A stretch of 64,000 nt of DNA, taken from positions 62,001 through 126,000 of the forward strand of contig NZ_AAWS01000023.1 of NCBI RefSeq assembly GCF_000169175.1, read 5' to 3'. The notes under the pieces are model-generated. The model made no database searches, was not told the DNA's origin, and saw only the letters and a list, made by a program, of their open reading frames with translations. Shown one piece after another: positions 10,016 to 18,165 of the stretch; positions within the stretch are counted from its first letter, which is position 1, and every line of letters starts with the position of its first letter. Source of the stretch: Microscilla marina ATCC 23134. GTDB taxonomy: Bacteria > Bacteroidota > Bacteroidia > Cytophagales > Microscillaceae. Both the position numbers and the translations under genes were made by a program.

Positions 10016-10053
10016 AACGAAGCAGCAACCAGTGGTCGCTGCTTCGTTTTTTT
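10016..10053 (+). terminator. Rho-independent terminator
   Basis: Perfect 11-bp stem AACGAAGCAGC (10016-10026) with GCTGCTTCGTT (10038-10048), an 11-base loop and a run of seven or more T. It ends the transcript carrying the small ORF at 9666. Confidence 0.85.
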
Positions 10054-10132
10054 ATGCCCTTATAAACATTTATTGGTAGTGTAATAGGTCTGCTCTAAAC
10101 CCTTTACATTATTTTATCATCTTGTATTCCAC

Positions 10133-10306
10133 TTATTTATCCCCAAGATTTATGCAATTTCTGTCCCAATAGCAGGGTACACATGATGAGCTACCATAAT
10201 ACCCTTGTTTTGTCTTCCTATTTATTATTTTACCATATTGATGCCACGCTTCAGGGGTTTCTGTGGTAACTATTTCACTATTTTTTAAGCAAGCATTTTC
10301 TATTGC
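10133..10306 (-). pseudogene. Possible 5'-truncated gene remnant
   Basis: On the minus strand about 57 codons are open and end in TAA at 10133-10135, but no ATG, GTG or TTG start is obvious and an in-frame TAG lies just upstream. The peptide is protein-like in composition (TTETPEAWHQYGKIINRKTK, then a Cys pair in SSCVPCYWDRNC). It may be the 3' end of a decayed gene, or chance. I recognise no family. Confidence 0.2.
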
Positions 10307-10372
10307 CTACATTCCGTACAGCCACGGCGAGTTTTCAACTATGTTGTTCCCTCACTGAGTTTGACATATGAA

Positions 10373-10570
10373 ACTAGTGCACTGGGGGTTCAATAAATGC
10401 GCTATTTATTCGAGGGTATTTTGTTTGCTGACGCACTTCAAAAAGTGCGCAGAGTTAGTTTACAATTCCGATGTATATCGGAACCGGAGCTACGCAAACT
10501 TTTTTAAGTAAAGTCAGCGGGCTAAAGACTCCGAGTAATATGGTAGGAATTTAGTCCCCAGTGCACTAGT
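10373..10570. mobile_element. MITE-like element, copy A (198 bp)
   Basis: Bounded by perfect 15-bp inverted repeats ACTAGTGCACTGGGG (10373-10387) and CCCCAGTGCACTAGT (10556-10570). No ORF capable of encoding a transposase. The inside shares with the other copies a GACGCACTT...AAGTGCGC hairpin, ATTCCGATGTATATCGGAA and a CTTTTTTAAGTAAAGTCAG block. The outer CTAG could be a 4-bp target duplication. It overlaps copy B through one shared ACTAGT. Confidence 0.7.
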
Positions 10571-10847
10571 GCATTAGGGATTAAATAAGTTGCTTATTAA
10601 TTTGAATGAATTAACTACGTTGAGCTCGCGAAAAGCTCGGTTTTGTTTTCTGACGAGTCGTGAAAATGGCGGATAGTTCGCTTTCTGAATTCCGATGCAT
10701 ATCGGAACCTTAGCTATCTAACTTTTTTACGAGGAAGTCAGGGGGCAAAAGCTCACAGTCCTCCGAGAACAAGCTCGGAGCTGTGAGCCGAACTTGATTC
10801 GGGGACGCCAAATAATATGTGAGTAACTTAGTGCCTAATGCACTAGT
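10565..10847. mobile_element. MITE-like element, copy B (283 bp)
   Basis: Perfect 14-bp terminal inverted repeats ACTAGTGCATTAGG (10565-10578) and CCTAATGCACTAGT (10834-10847). The interior is nearly identical to copy C at 59899-60153 apart from about 28 extra bases that form a second hairpin (CTCACAG and CTCCGAG arms, about 10752-10787). No coding capacity. It abuts copy A so that both share one CTAG. Confidence 0.75.
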
Positions 10848-10954
10848 GAAAGGTATGAAAGCTTTGGTATACCTGGGCGTTGGGTGAGGCTAACCAAAAT
10901 CGGATTTATTTGCTTATTTTTACATTTCAAAATACAGTAACCCACTAAAGCATT

Positions 10955-11518
10955 ATGAAAAATACACTTTATCTCTTACTTTTGGCAGGTTTATTATTTA
11001 GTAGTGGAGCTACTGCCCAAAGCGACCAAAAACAAATTAAAGAAACCTTAACATCTTATTTTACACTCCTCGAAAAAAATGAAATGATCAAGAGTTTAGA
11101 TTATCTCTATCCAAGGTTTTTTGAAATAGTACCCAGAAAACAAATAGAGAAATCTATGAATGGTGTGCGCAACCGAGGCATCAGTTTTCAATCTCCTCTA
11201 TTAACCAGCCTATCCGATGTTATTCAAGTAAATCAAGCAAAATATGCGCTGGCAGCTTATACTTTTAAATTACTCGTGAAAAAGAAAGGAAAAAGCGAAG
11301 TTGCTTTGCAAGACCTTGCCTCATTCTTTAAGCAGGTTTATGGCAACAACAATGTAAGTCTGGACCATGCAAACCAACAGTTAGTGATTCAGACCAAAGG
11401 TGAAATGTATGTAATCAATGACCCTGCTTATCAAGGCTGGAAGGTTTTAGAGAAAAAGAAAGAGGAACATAAAGTATTAAATAAATTATTACCCAAAGAA
11501 GTATTAGAAAAATTATGA
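10955..11518 (+). CDS. Exported protein of unknown function, tandem paralog 1
   Basis: 187 residues with a typical signal peptide (MKNTLYLLLLAGLLFSSGAT, cleavage after AQ). The mature protein starts with an amphipathic helix (SDQKQIKETLTSYFTLLEKN) and has the overall pattern of a small alpha+beta fold: helix, YLYPRFFEIVP, central strands, then YQGWKVLEKKKEEHKVLNKL at the C-terminus. The downstream gene encodes a clear paralog with the same landmarks (YP[RK].F, Y.GWK[VL][LV]EK, LLP..VL). The genes overlap by four bases (ATGA at 11515), indicating translational coupling. Function unknown. Confidence 0.8.
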   Translation: MKNTLYLLLLAGLLFSSGATAQSDQKQIKETLTSYFTLLEKNEMIKSLDYLYPRFFEIVPRKQIEKSMNGVRNRGISFQSPLLTSLSDVIQVNQAKYALAAYTFKLLVKKKGKSEVALQDLASFFKQVYGNNNVSLDHANQQLVIQTKGEMYVINDPAYQGWKVLEKKKEEHKVLNKLLPKEVLEKL

Positions 11519-12078
11519 AACGTATTGTATTAATTGGATTAGTTATCATAGCGTTAATTCAGGGAGTATGTGCCCAAGATACTGACAAAAATGACATTCG
11601 TAAAACCATGCAGGAATATGCCACGGCTTTGAAAACCAGTGGCAACAAAGGTGGTTTACTGTTTGTGTATCCCAAAGTGTTTGGGTTGGCAAACAAACAA
11701 GTAGTGCTGCAACGCATGGACAACAAAAAGGAGGCAAGTAAACACCTTATTTTTGAGCGAATTACCGTAACCCATATATCTAAAACAATGGTGGTAGATG
11801 GAGTGAAGTATGCGTTGGTAAACTATCAGGACGAGCACAGCCATAGCTTAGCCCAACCACAGCAAGTAAAAAATGCCCACAATATTGCTTCTGCACTTGC
11901 TGCCACCCACACGAGCTCTAAAAATCCCCAAGCGAAAAAAATGATTTTAACCAGTAATCGCCAGGCGTATGCAGTAAAAGAGCTGACTTATAAAGGTTGG
12001 AAACTGGTAGAAAAAAACGCAGCAATGAAAGATATTTTGCAAAAGGTGTTGCCCCAGCAAGTATTGAAATTGCCATAA
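11515..12078 (+). CDS. Exported protein of unknown function, tandem paralog 2
   Basis: 187 residues, same length as its upstream neighbour. The signal peptide is MKRIVLIGLVIIALIQGVCA. It shares the helical opening (DTDKNDIRKTMQEYATALK), the FVYPKVFGL stretch, a region of central strands and the closing YKGWKLVEKNAAMKDILQKV. The start codon overlaps the upstream stop (ATGA). The duplication looks old because identity is confined to landmark residues. Probably periplasmic or surface-exposed; no catalytic motif seen. Confidence 0.8.
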   Translation: MKRIVLIGLVIIALIQGVCAQDTDKNDIRKTMQEYATALKTSGNKGGLLFVYPKVFGLANKQVVLQRMDNKKEASKHLIFERITVTHISKTMVVDGVKYALVNYQDEHSHSLAQPQQVKNAHNIASALAATHTSSKNPQAKKMILTSNRQAYAVKELTYKGWKLVEKNAAMKDILQKVLPQQVLKLP

Positions 12079-12155
12079 AAAGGCTTGAGTAATAAATATG
12101 AATAACTGATAATTTAATTACCTTTCTGAAAAAATCAGAAAATCAATCAGACAAA

Positions 12156-12737
12156 ATGAGTGTAGAAAAAGAATTGCTTGCCCGAAGCGAGTCGAAGTGT
12201 GAACTGTGTAGTGCTACCAATGGTTTAAGGGTGTATGAAGTGCCTCCAACTGCTGAAGGAACAGCTGAGCAAAGTGCATTGGTATGTAACACCTGTCTTG
12301 AGCAAATAGAAGCGCCTGAAAAAGCTGACCCTAATCACTGGCGTTGCCTCAATGATAGCATGTGGAGCCAGGTGCCAGCAATACAGGTGATTGCTTGGCG
12401 AATGTTGACGCGTTTGCAGGGAGAAGGTTGGCCTTCTGACTTGTTAGATATACTATACCTAGAGCAGGAAACGCTGGCTTGGGCAAAAGCTACTGGCGAA
12501 GGCAACGACTCTACCGAAGATGCCATTGTACACAAAGACAGTAATGGAGCCACCTTGCAAGCAGGCGATACGGTAGTGCTTGTTAAAGATCTCAATGTAA
12601 AAGGAGCTAATTTTACGGCTAAACGTGGTACTGCGGTGCGGAATATATCGCTAACGCATGATAATGCTGAACATATAGAGGGGCGCGTAAACGGACAACA
12701 CATTGTTATTCTGACCAAATTTGTCAAAAAGTCGTAA
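12156..12737 (+). CDS. PhnA-like zinc-ribbon protein (YjdM family)
   Basis: 193 residues. The N-terminal zinc ribbon has two Cys pairs, CELC (near 15-18) and CNTC (near 44-47). The C-terminal PhnA domain begins near residue 115 with VHKDSNGATLQAGDTVVLVK and continues VKGANFTAKRGTAVRNISLT to HIEGRVNGQHIVILTKFVKK. This matches the family named after E. coli PhnA/YjdM, which is not itself a phosphonate-cleaving enzyme; its role is poorly known. The central region (WRCLNDSMWSQVPAIQVIAW) is typical of the longer Bacteroidota and proteobacterial versions. It precedes a bidirectional terminator. Confidence 0.88.
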   Translation: MSVEKELLARSESKCELCSATNGLRVYEVPPTAEGTAEQSALVCNTCLEQIEAPEKADPNHWRCLNDSMWSQVPAIQVIAWRMLTRLQGEGWPSDLLDILYLEQETLAWAKATGEGNDSTEDAIVHKDSNGATLQAGDTVVLVKDLNVKGANFTAKRGTAVRNISLTHDNAEHIEGRVNGQHIVILTKFVKKS

Positions 12738-12775
12738 ACAATGAATATAATATTGTTTTAGCTAACAGAGTTGCA

Positions 12776-12826
12776 ACAAAAAAAGTGACCCATTACATAT
12801 CGCTTGTAGTGGGTCACTTTTTTTGT
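12776..12826. terminator. Bidirectional Rho-independent terminator
   Basis: A long stem pairs AAAAAAGTGACCCATTACA with TGTAGTGGGTCACTTTTTT around a 7-base loop, with a T-run on both strands. It lies between the convergent phnA-like and sulP genes and can serve both. Confidence 0.85.
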
Positions 12827-12934
12827 GTCCATTCCATAAAACCTGGCTTGTTTAAATTGTTGGAGCTTATAATCAGGCTACAAAATGGGTTATTTGAACA
12901 TAGAAAATATAACAGCCAATGTTCAAACAGATGT

Positions 12935-14464
12935 TTACAACTTATCTACTACCAATTTATAAGTAGGATCTTCTACAATGTTTACATCAATGATACGCTC
13001 TGCGTTCTTGAGTAGTTTATAACAATCGGGGCTTAGGTGTTTGAGGTGTATTTTTTTGCCTACCTTCTCGTAGCGTTCAGTAATCTTATTCAATGCTTCA
13101 ATGGCTGACATATCTACCACCCTGCTTTCGGCAAAATCGATGATTACTTCCTCAGGATCGCCCAATACATCAAATTTATCACTAAAAGTACTTACCGAGC
13201 CAAAAAATAAAGGACCATATATTTCATAGTGTTTTATTCCGTTGTCGTCAACATATTTACGGGCACGAATACGCTTGGCGTTGTCCCAGGCAAATACCAA
13301 TGCAGCAATGACTACCCCAATGATTACAGCAAGTGCTAGGTTGTGCAATACCGCGGTGATCAATGTTACCAACACCATAATAAAAATATCTGATTTAGGC
13401 ATTTTGTTAAGTGTACGCAAGCTTGCCCATTCAAAAGTACCAATTGATACCATAATCATTACTCCAGTAAGGGCAGCCATAGGAATCATTTCAATAATGC
13501 TGGAACCAAACATTACAAATACCAATAGTAGTATAGCGGCTACAATACCCGATAAACGCGCCCTGGCACCAGAAGAAATGTTAATTAAACTTTGACCAAT
13601 CATAGCACAACCTCCCATGCCGGAAAAGAAACCAGAAAAAATATTGGCAAACCCTTGCGCCACTGCTTCCTTGTTGCCTCTTCCACGGGTTTCGGTAATC
13701 TCATCAATAATATTTAGCGTGAGTAAACTCTCTATCAAACCAACCCCTGCTACTATAAAGGCATAGGGAAGAATGATTTTGAGAGTAGCAAAAGTGAAAG
13801 GAATGACTGGGATATGAAAAGGAGGGAACCCACCTTGAATAGAGGCTTTGTCGCCTACTGTAGCTGTATCTATGCTCATAAAAAACACCAGGCCAAATAC
13901 GACCAATATTGCAACCAGTGAAGAAGGTACGACCTTGGTCAGTTTGGGTAAACCCCAAATAATAACCATAGAAAGTAACACTAACCCAAGGAATATAAAT
14001 AATGGTTCGCCTGTAAGCCAGTCTCCGGTAGGGCCTTTAAATTCGCCAAGCTGGGCGCTAAAAATAATGATGGCGAGCCCATTGACAAAACCAAAAATGG
14101 CAGGGTGTGGAATCAAACGGATGAGCTTTCCTAGTTTTAAAAAACCAGCTGTAGCTTGTATAACACCTGCCAAAATCACGGTGGCAAATATATACTCTGC
14201 GCCGTGTGTCTTGGCCAGGGTTACAATCACTGCAGCAATGGCACCAGTAGCTCCTGAGATCATTCCGGGGCGTCCGCCAAAAATAGCGGTGACCAACCCC
14301 ACCATAAAGGCTGCATAAAGCCCGGTAAGTGGAGACAACTTAGCCATTAACGCAAAAGCAACTGCTTCTGGCACCAAAGCAATGGCTACGGTCAAACCTG
14401 ATAAAATTTCGTTTTTGTAATTGACCTTTTGAGAAAGATCAAATAAGTTAAAATACTTTTTCAT
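12935..14464 (-). CDS. SulP-family anion transporter with STAS domain
   Basis: 509 residues. The first 400 or so hold about 10-14 hydrophobic segments, with the SulP signature near the N-terminus (GLTVAIALVPEAVAFALMA, then GLYAAFMVGLVTAIFGGRPG). A cytosolic STAS domain follows (about 420-505: GPLFFGSVSTFSDKF, VIIDFAESRVVDMSAIEAL). Family members carry sulfate, bicarbonate or other anions, often with Na+ or H+; substrate cannot be assigned here, and a BicA-like bicarbonate carrier is as likely as a sulfate permease. It is monocistronic by its surroundings. Confidence 0.92.
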   Translation of the reverse strand: MKKYFNLFDLSQKVNYKNEILSGLTVAIALVPEAVAFALMAKLSPLTGLYAAFMVGLVTAIFGGRPGMISGATGAIAAVIVTLAKTHGAEYIFATVILAGVIQATAGFLKLGKLIRLIPHPAIFGFVNGLAIIIFSAQLGEFKGPTGDWLTGEPLFIFLGLVLLSMVIIWGLPKLTKVVPSSLVAILVVFGLVFFMSIDTATVGDKASIQGGFPPFHIPVIPFTFATLKIILPYAFIVAGVGLIESLLTLNIIDEITETRGRGNKEAVAQGFANIFSGFFSGMGGCAMIGQSLINISSGARARLSGIVAAILLLVFVMFGSSIIEMIPMAALTGVMIMVSIGTFEWASLRTLNKMPKSDIFIMVLVTLITAVLHNLALAVIIGVVIAALVFAWDNAKRIRARKYVDDNGIKHYEIYGPLFFGSVSTFSDKFDVLGDPEEVIIDFAESRVVDMSAIEALNKITERYEKVGKKIHLKHLSPDCYKLLKNAERIIDVNIVEDPTYKLVVDKL

Positions 14465-15003
14465 ACAATAAGTCTAAGGAGCAATATAATCACTGAGAAG
14501 TCTTCTCTGGCCTTTTAATTTTGCAGGCGCGAAGGTAACAATTTTTAATGGAGCTTGGTGGCTTGCTGTCAAAGTTTTGAGGAAGTAGCATTAAAAGCTG
14601 ATACAACATTGATTTTTGACAAGACCGAATATAATTCTAAAGGAAAAAATGGAGGTTATTTTACGATATACAACAGAAATAATCTTTAATTCATACAATA
14701 AAAAACTATTTTTGAGGATGTATACTTAGCTAAATATTAAAAAGGTCTTATTTTGAAAGTATATAGATTTTGTGGGTGTTTATTAAGTGAGAATGGGATT
14801 GTAAAACTTGTTTGGAGGGTGTGCTAAAGCTCTAAAGCAAAAAAACTTGAGGGAAGTAGATAATGGTTATCTACCGTCCCCCAAGATCCTTCAACCAGCT
14901 ATGCATTACAAATGTAAGAAAATATTTTTAAAACACAATGTTTACATGTGAAAAAATATTAAACCTAAGGTTTTTATTGAGCCTTTCATCAACCATCGTT
15001 GGG
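14465..15003. other. Intergenic region, 539 bp, with one terminator
   Basis: No ORF of note. It holds the upstream region of the sulP-like gene (a near-consensus TACCTTCG on the minus strand at 14530-14537) and the terminator of the oxidoreductase gene listed separately. The rest is AT-rich and featureless. Confidence 0.6.
14838..14880 (-). terminator. Terminator of the CrtI-like oxidoreductase gene
   Basis: Hairpin arms GTAGATAA (14856-14863) and TTATCTAC (14867-14874), extended by GGGA/TCCC pairs. Read on the minus strand the stem is followed within five bases by a run of seven T. It lies about 125 bases past the stop at 15004. Confidence 0.6.
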
Positions 15004-16479
15004 TTACAACCAATCCCTTTTGAGCTTGTCAAAAGCAATGATGCCACTCAATACTGCTCCTGGAATGCCCTGCCCAGGGTAAGCAGTGTCGCCACATAAA
15101 TAAGCTTTGTGTTGATCAAGACGAGCACCTACCATTTGCCAAGGTTTTGTGTTCATGTATTGTGGGTAACCACCCACAAATCCGTAGGCGCGTCCTGTCC
15201 ATTTTTGCCATGACTTTTGGGTAGACGAATGACTATAGATAATATCTTCTTTGGCAAGAAAACCTTTTTGTTCCAATGTGTCGAGAATGACTTGTTCTAC
15301 CAGATCTTTGTTGATGTTTGTATTTTGTGCAGGGTGGGCTATATGTGTGCTTATCGAAGCCACCATTTGTCCTTTAGTGTCACATCGACTGGGGTCTTTG
15401 GGGTGGCTTAGGCTTACAAAAATACTGTGTGAACCTACTTCGGGCAATGGCTTGGGTAGGTGTATTTGGTGATGAATGCAATTTTGTGGGGTATGTTTAC
15501 CAGGTGTAAAACCAATGCCCATTTGAAAAGCACTGTTGAGTTTTTCAGAAGGTAAAACCTTATGCTTAAGTGTAGGCTTTACAGCATTTTTGTACAATTG
15601 TACCGTATTATTGAGTGGTACACCTGATATAAGAAAATCACAGGTATAGTTACCTTTTTTTGCTGTTATGTTATATTGTTGATTTACCGTATTGTATTCG
15701 ATCTGTTGTACTCCATTTCGTAGTATTACTTCCGACCCATGTTGCTCTAAATATTCAATCAATGGATTGACGAGGTTAATCAAACCACCGGGCATATAAT
15801 AGTTTTTGTAATTAGTATAACAAAGTGCGGTTGCTCCAAACAACACATTTACTTCAGGGTGGTAGTTTTGGGCGGTAATGAGGAGTTGCTCATCTACAAA
15901 ATTGACAAACAGTTGATTGTCCAATAAATCAAACTTTTTGAGTAGCCACTGCATCGAAAAAAAAGCGTACCGGGCATAATTCACCTGTTGTACACTGGCA
16001 TTGCGTATACATTGCCACCAGTCGGCTAGTTGAGTAGGAGGGAAGGCTGTTTGACGCAGGGAGGTTTTCCAAACGAATTGACTCACCTTATAGCAGAACT
16101 CCCAAAACTTGCGTTGATTTTTTTTGCCAAAAACCCGCTCTGCTTCTGTAATCCAGGCATCTAGTGATTGGTAGCGTTGTGCCACCTGCTGGTCTTTGAG
16201 GTGTACTTGCATGGGCAATGACAAATGGATAGTGTTTAGCTTGATGCCAGTCTGATTTAGTAAATACTGTAAAGGCATGTGTGGGTCAAGTCCTACCAGT
16301 GTAGTAGCACCACTTTCAAAAACAAAACCTTTACGCCAATAAGAACTAGTGCATCCACCAGGTAAATAATTTTGCTCCAGCACTAAACAGTTGAGCCCTT
16401 GTTGGGCAAGCAAACAGGCGGTAGTAAGAGCTCCCATTCCTGAACCCACAATGATGGCTTGATGATGAGTTGATTTCAT
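15004..16479 (-). CDS. FAD-dependent CrtI/CRTISO-like oxidoreductase
   Basis: 491 residues. The N-terminal Rossmann motif VGSGMGALTTACLLAQQGLN is followed by the acidic ribose-binding residue in VLEQNYLPGGCTSSY and the substrate-entry segment FVFESGATTLVGLD. The C-terminal FAD motif reads YLCGDTAYPGQGIPGAVLSG. This is the phytoene desaturase / carotenoid isomerase superfamily, acting on hydrophobic polyenes or retinoid-like substrates at the membrane. There are no neighbouring carotenoid genes (no crtB, crtY or crtZ), so the substrate is open. A good promoter (TTG-N19-TAACTTTG) lies just before the start, and a hairpin terminator follows. Confidence 0.85.
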   Translation of the reverse strand: MKSTHHQAIIVGSGMGALTTACLLAQQGLNCLVLEQNYLPGGCTSSYWRKGFVFESGATTLVGLDPHMPLQYLLNQTGIKLNTIHLSLPMQVHLKDQQVAQRYQSLDAWITEAERVFGKKNQRKFWEFCYKVSQFVWKTSLRQTAFPPTQLADWWQCIRNASVQQVNYARYAFFSMQWLLKKFDLLDNQLFVNFVDEQLLITAQNYHPEVNVLFGATALCYTNYKNYYMPGGLINLVNPLIEYLEQHGSEVILRNGVQQIEYNTVNQQYNITAKKGNYTCDFLISGVPLNNTVQLYKNAVKPTLKHKVLPSEKLNSAFQMGIGFTPGKHTPQNCIHHQIHLPKPLPEVGSHSIFVSLSHPKDPSRCDTKGQMVASISTHIAHPAQNTNINKDLVEQVILDTLEQKGFLAKEDIIYSHSSTQKSWQKWTGRAYGFVGGYPQYMNTKPWQMVGARLDQHKAYLCGDTAYPGQGIPGAVLSGIIAFDKLKRDWL

Positions 16480-16490
16480 AGAGTTATCGG

Positions 16491-16520
16491 CAAAGTTACA
16501 CTTGTTTCGGTATCAGGCAA
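16491..16520 (-). promoter_or_regulatory. Bacteroidota-type promoter for the oxidoreductase gene
   Basis: On the minus strand, TTG (16518-16520) is separated by 19 bases from TAACTTTG (16491-16498), fitting the TTTG / TAnnTTTG consensus closely. It is only about 12 bases from the ATG at 16479, so the 5' leader would be very short. Confidence 0.5.
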
Positions 16521-16993
16521 GCTGGTTGTTTGAACTTTGCAGATCAGGAGAATGTTTATAAAATTTAAAATTTTTTGCAAGTAGTACATTACAAATAGTA
16601 ACTTTTGGTCTATATATAGGCAGGTACAAAACTTCACTTTATTTGAAAACATAATTTAGCGGTTTTTGCTAAGCTTTTTCGAGAAAGAAATTGTTCTGAA
16701 AAGGAAGGTAAATGCTTGAGTGACCACATAAAATTTTGTTTTTTTTTATTTTTAAAAACTTTTAATAGTTATAAGGTCGGAGTGATTCAAAAAAGCAAAA
16801 AAAAAACAACGGTAAAAATACCATTATTAGTAAAGCCAGTATTGGTGGCTTACGCTTTGCTTCTTAGAGTTGTTTCGGATTTATTTATTACATTGCAAAG
16901 AAAGTGAAACAAAAACAGTAGAGATATTGTTTGGTGTATGACTGCTTTCAAAATCATTTTTACTAATTTTTTTGTATTAGTAACACTTTATAA
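16521..16993. other. Intergenic region, 473 bp
   Basis: AT-rich stretch between divergent genes. A 63-codon ORF at 16716-16907 is lysine/phenylalanine-rich, has no recognisable motif and is probably chance. Upstream sequences of the pterin operon must lie at its right end; no convincing -33/-7 pair was found. Confidence 0.5.
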
Positions 16994-17404
16994 ATGAGAG
17001 CAATAATTGCACGTAAAGAACACTTCAACGCAGCCTATCGTTTACATAACCCTGATTGGAGCGAAGAAAAAAACCAAGATATTTTTGGACCTTATAATAA
17101 TCCAAATTATCACGGTTGCAATTTTGACCTTGAGGTACAGGTCATAGGTGAGATAAACCCTATAACTGGCTATGTAATGCGTACCGAAGATTTGGCTGTA
17201 TTGGTGAAAACCCAAGTGTTGAATAAGTTCGACCATAAGAACTTGAATTTGGATCTTGAGGAATTTGAACGCCTGAATCCCACTATCGAAAATATCGCAA
17301 TGGTTATTTGGCGAATTTTGAGAGAAAAGCTGGATCCTAAACTCGATTTAAAAATCAGACTGTATGAAACAGAGAGAAACTTTGTTGAATTCCCTGCGTC
17401 CTAA
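16994..17404 (+). CDS. PTPS/QueD-family protein with degenerate active site
   Basis: 136 residues, full length for the 6-pyruvoyl-tetrahydropterin synthase / 6-carboxytetrahydropterin synthase family. Fold landmarks are present: HFNAAYRLH, FGPYNNPNYHGCNFDLEV, GEINPITGYV, FDHKNLN, NPTIENIAMVIW and LYETERN. Key residues differ. The first zinc His (normally AAHRL) is Tyr15, the catalytic Cys (GKCNNPN in animal PTPS) is Tyr34, and the third zinc ligand (HGHNY) is Cys42. Only His40 of the zinc triad remains, while the Asp80/His81 pair and Glu125 are kept. It may have altered chemistry or be a structural or regulatory partner. folE starts four bases after its stop. Confidence 0.85.
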   Translation: MRAIIARKEHFNAAYRLHNPDWSEEKNQDIFGPYNNPNYHGCNFDLEVQVIGEINPITGYVMRTEDLAVLVKTQVLNKFDHKNLNLDLEEFERLNPTIENIAMVIWRILREKLDPKLDLKIRLYETERNFVEFPAS

Positions 17405-17408
17405 TAAT

Positions 17409-18110
17409 ATGAATGGAAAGCACAAAAATGGAGTTCATAATCACAAAAATAATGACAAAATGAACATGGAGGAGATGGGGGACGAACACGTAGCCTCTTC
17501 TTATGAGACTCCTTTACGTGAGGATGCATTTGAGGTGAGCGATGATACTAAAATTAAACTCATTGAGGAGCGTTTTCGCGAAATTATGGAAATTATGGGG
17601 CTCGACCTAAGTGATGATAGCCTGAATGGCACTCCTCACAGAGTAGCTAAAATGTATATTAAAGAAATTTTTAGTGGGTTAAACCCTGCCAATAAACCAG
17701 CACCTACTTTGTTTGAAAACGTGTATAAGTACAATGAGATGTTGGTAGAAAAAGACATTACGTTTTTCTCTAATTGTGAGCATCACTTTGTGCCCATTTA
17801 TGGCAAAGCCCATGTAGCCTATATTTCAAGTGGTAAAGTGATAGGCTTATCTAAAATTAATCGAATTGTTCAATATTTTTCGCGCCGCCCACAGGTACAA
17901 GAACGCTTGACTATTCAGATTGGTAAAGAATTGGAAAAAATGTTAGACACTGGAAGCGTTGCAGTGGTAATGGATGCTGCCCACATGTGTGTTTCATCAC
18001 GTGGTATACAAGATACCAACAGTACTACGGTAACTTCATATTATAGTGGTAAGTTTCAGGAAGAAGCCACCCGTAATGAGTTCTTAAAGTATATAGGAAT
18101 GAACAAATAA
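17409..18110 (+). CDS. folE: GTP cyclohydrolase I
   Basis: Converts GTP to 7,8-dihydroneopterin triphosphate, the first step of folate, pterin and queuosine-type pathways. The C-terminal 190 residues are a clear FolE domain: NGTPHRVAKMYIKEIFSGLN, the zinc site FFSNCEHHFVPIYGKAHVAY with the second Cys in DAAHMCVSSRGI, and the GTP-site segment KINRIVQYFSRRPQVQERLT. The open frame begins at 17364, overlapping the upstream gene by 41 bases, but the ATG at 17409 just past that gene's stop is preferred. The first ~40 residues are Asn/His/Lys-rich and poorly conserved. A terminator follows at 18140. Confidence 0.93.
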   Translation: MNGKHKNGVHNHKNNDKMNMEEMGDEHVASSYETPLREDAFEVSDDTKIKLIEERFREIMEIMGLDLSDDSLNGTPHRVAKMYIKEIFSGLNPANKPAPTLFENVYKYNEMLVEKDITFFSNCEHHFVPIYGKAHVAYISSGKVIGLSKINRIVQYFSRRPQVQERLTIQIGKELEKMLDTGSVAVVMDAAHMCVSSRGIQDTNSTTVTSYYSGKFQEEATRNEFLKYIGMNK

Positions 18111-18139
18111 GTTGCTGTAAGACATACAAATAATATAAG

Positions 18140-18165
18140 AGGTTGGCTATGGCCAGCCTTTTTTC
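18140..18165 (+). terminator. Terminator after folE
   Basis: Stem AGGTTGGC (18140-18147) with GCCAGCCT (18152-18159, one G-T pair), a TATG tetraloop and six T. It lies 30 bases past the folE stop. Confidence 0.8.

Noticed and set aside
10373-10847. Inverted repeats considered as phage attachment sites or an integron
   Set aside because: No integrase or phage genes nearby, and perfect short TIRs with related copies elsewhere fit MITE-like elements better.
15004-16479. Possibility that this is CrtI proper in a carotenoid cluster
   Set aside because: No crtB, crtY or crtZ genes nearby; only superfamily-level assignment is justified.
16716-16907. 63-codon plus-strand ORF
   Set aside because: Low-complexity Lys/Phe-rich translation of AT-rich DNA; no motif, no terminator after it, so probably chance.
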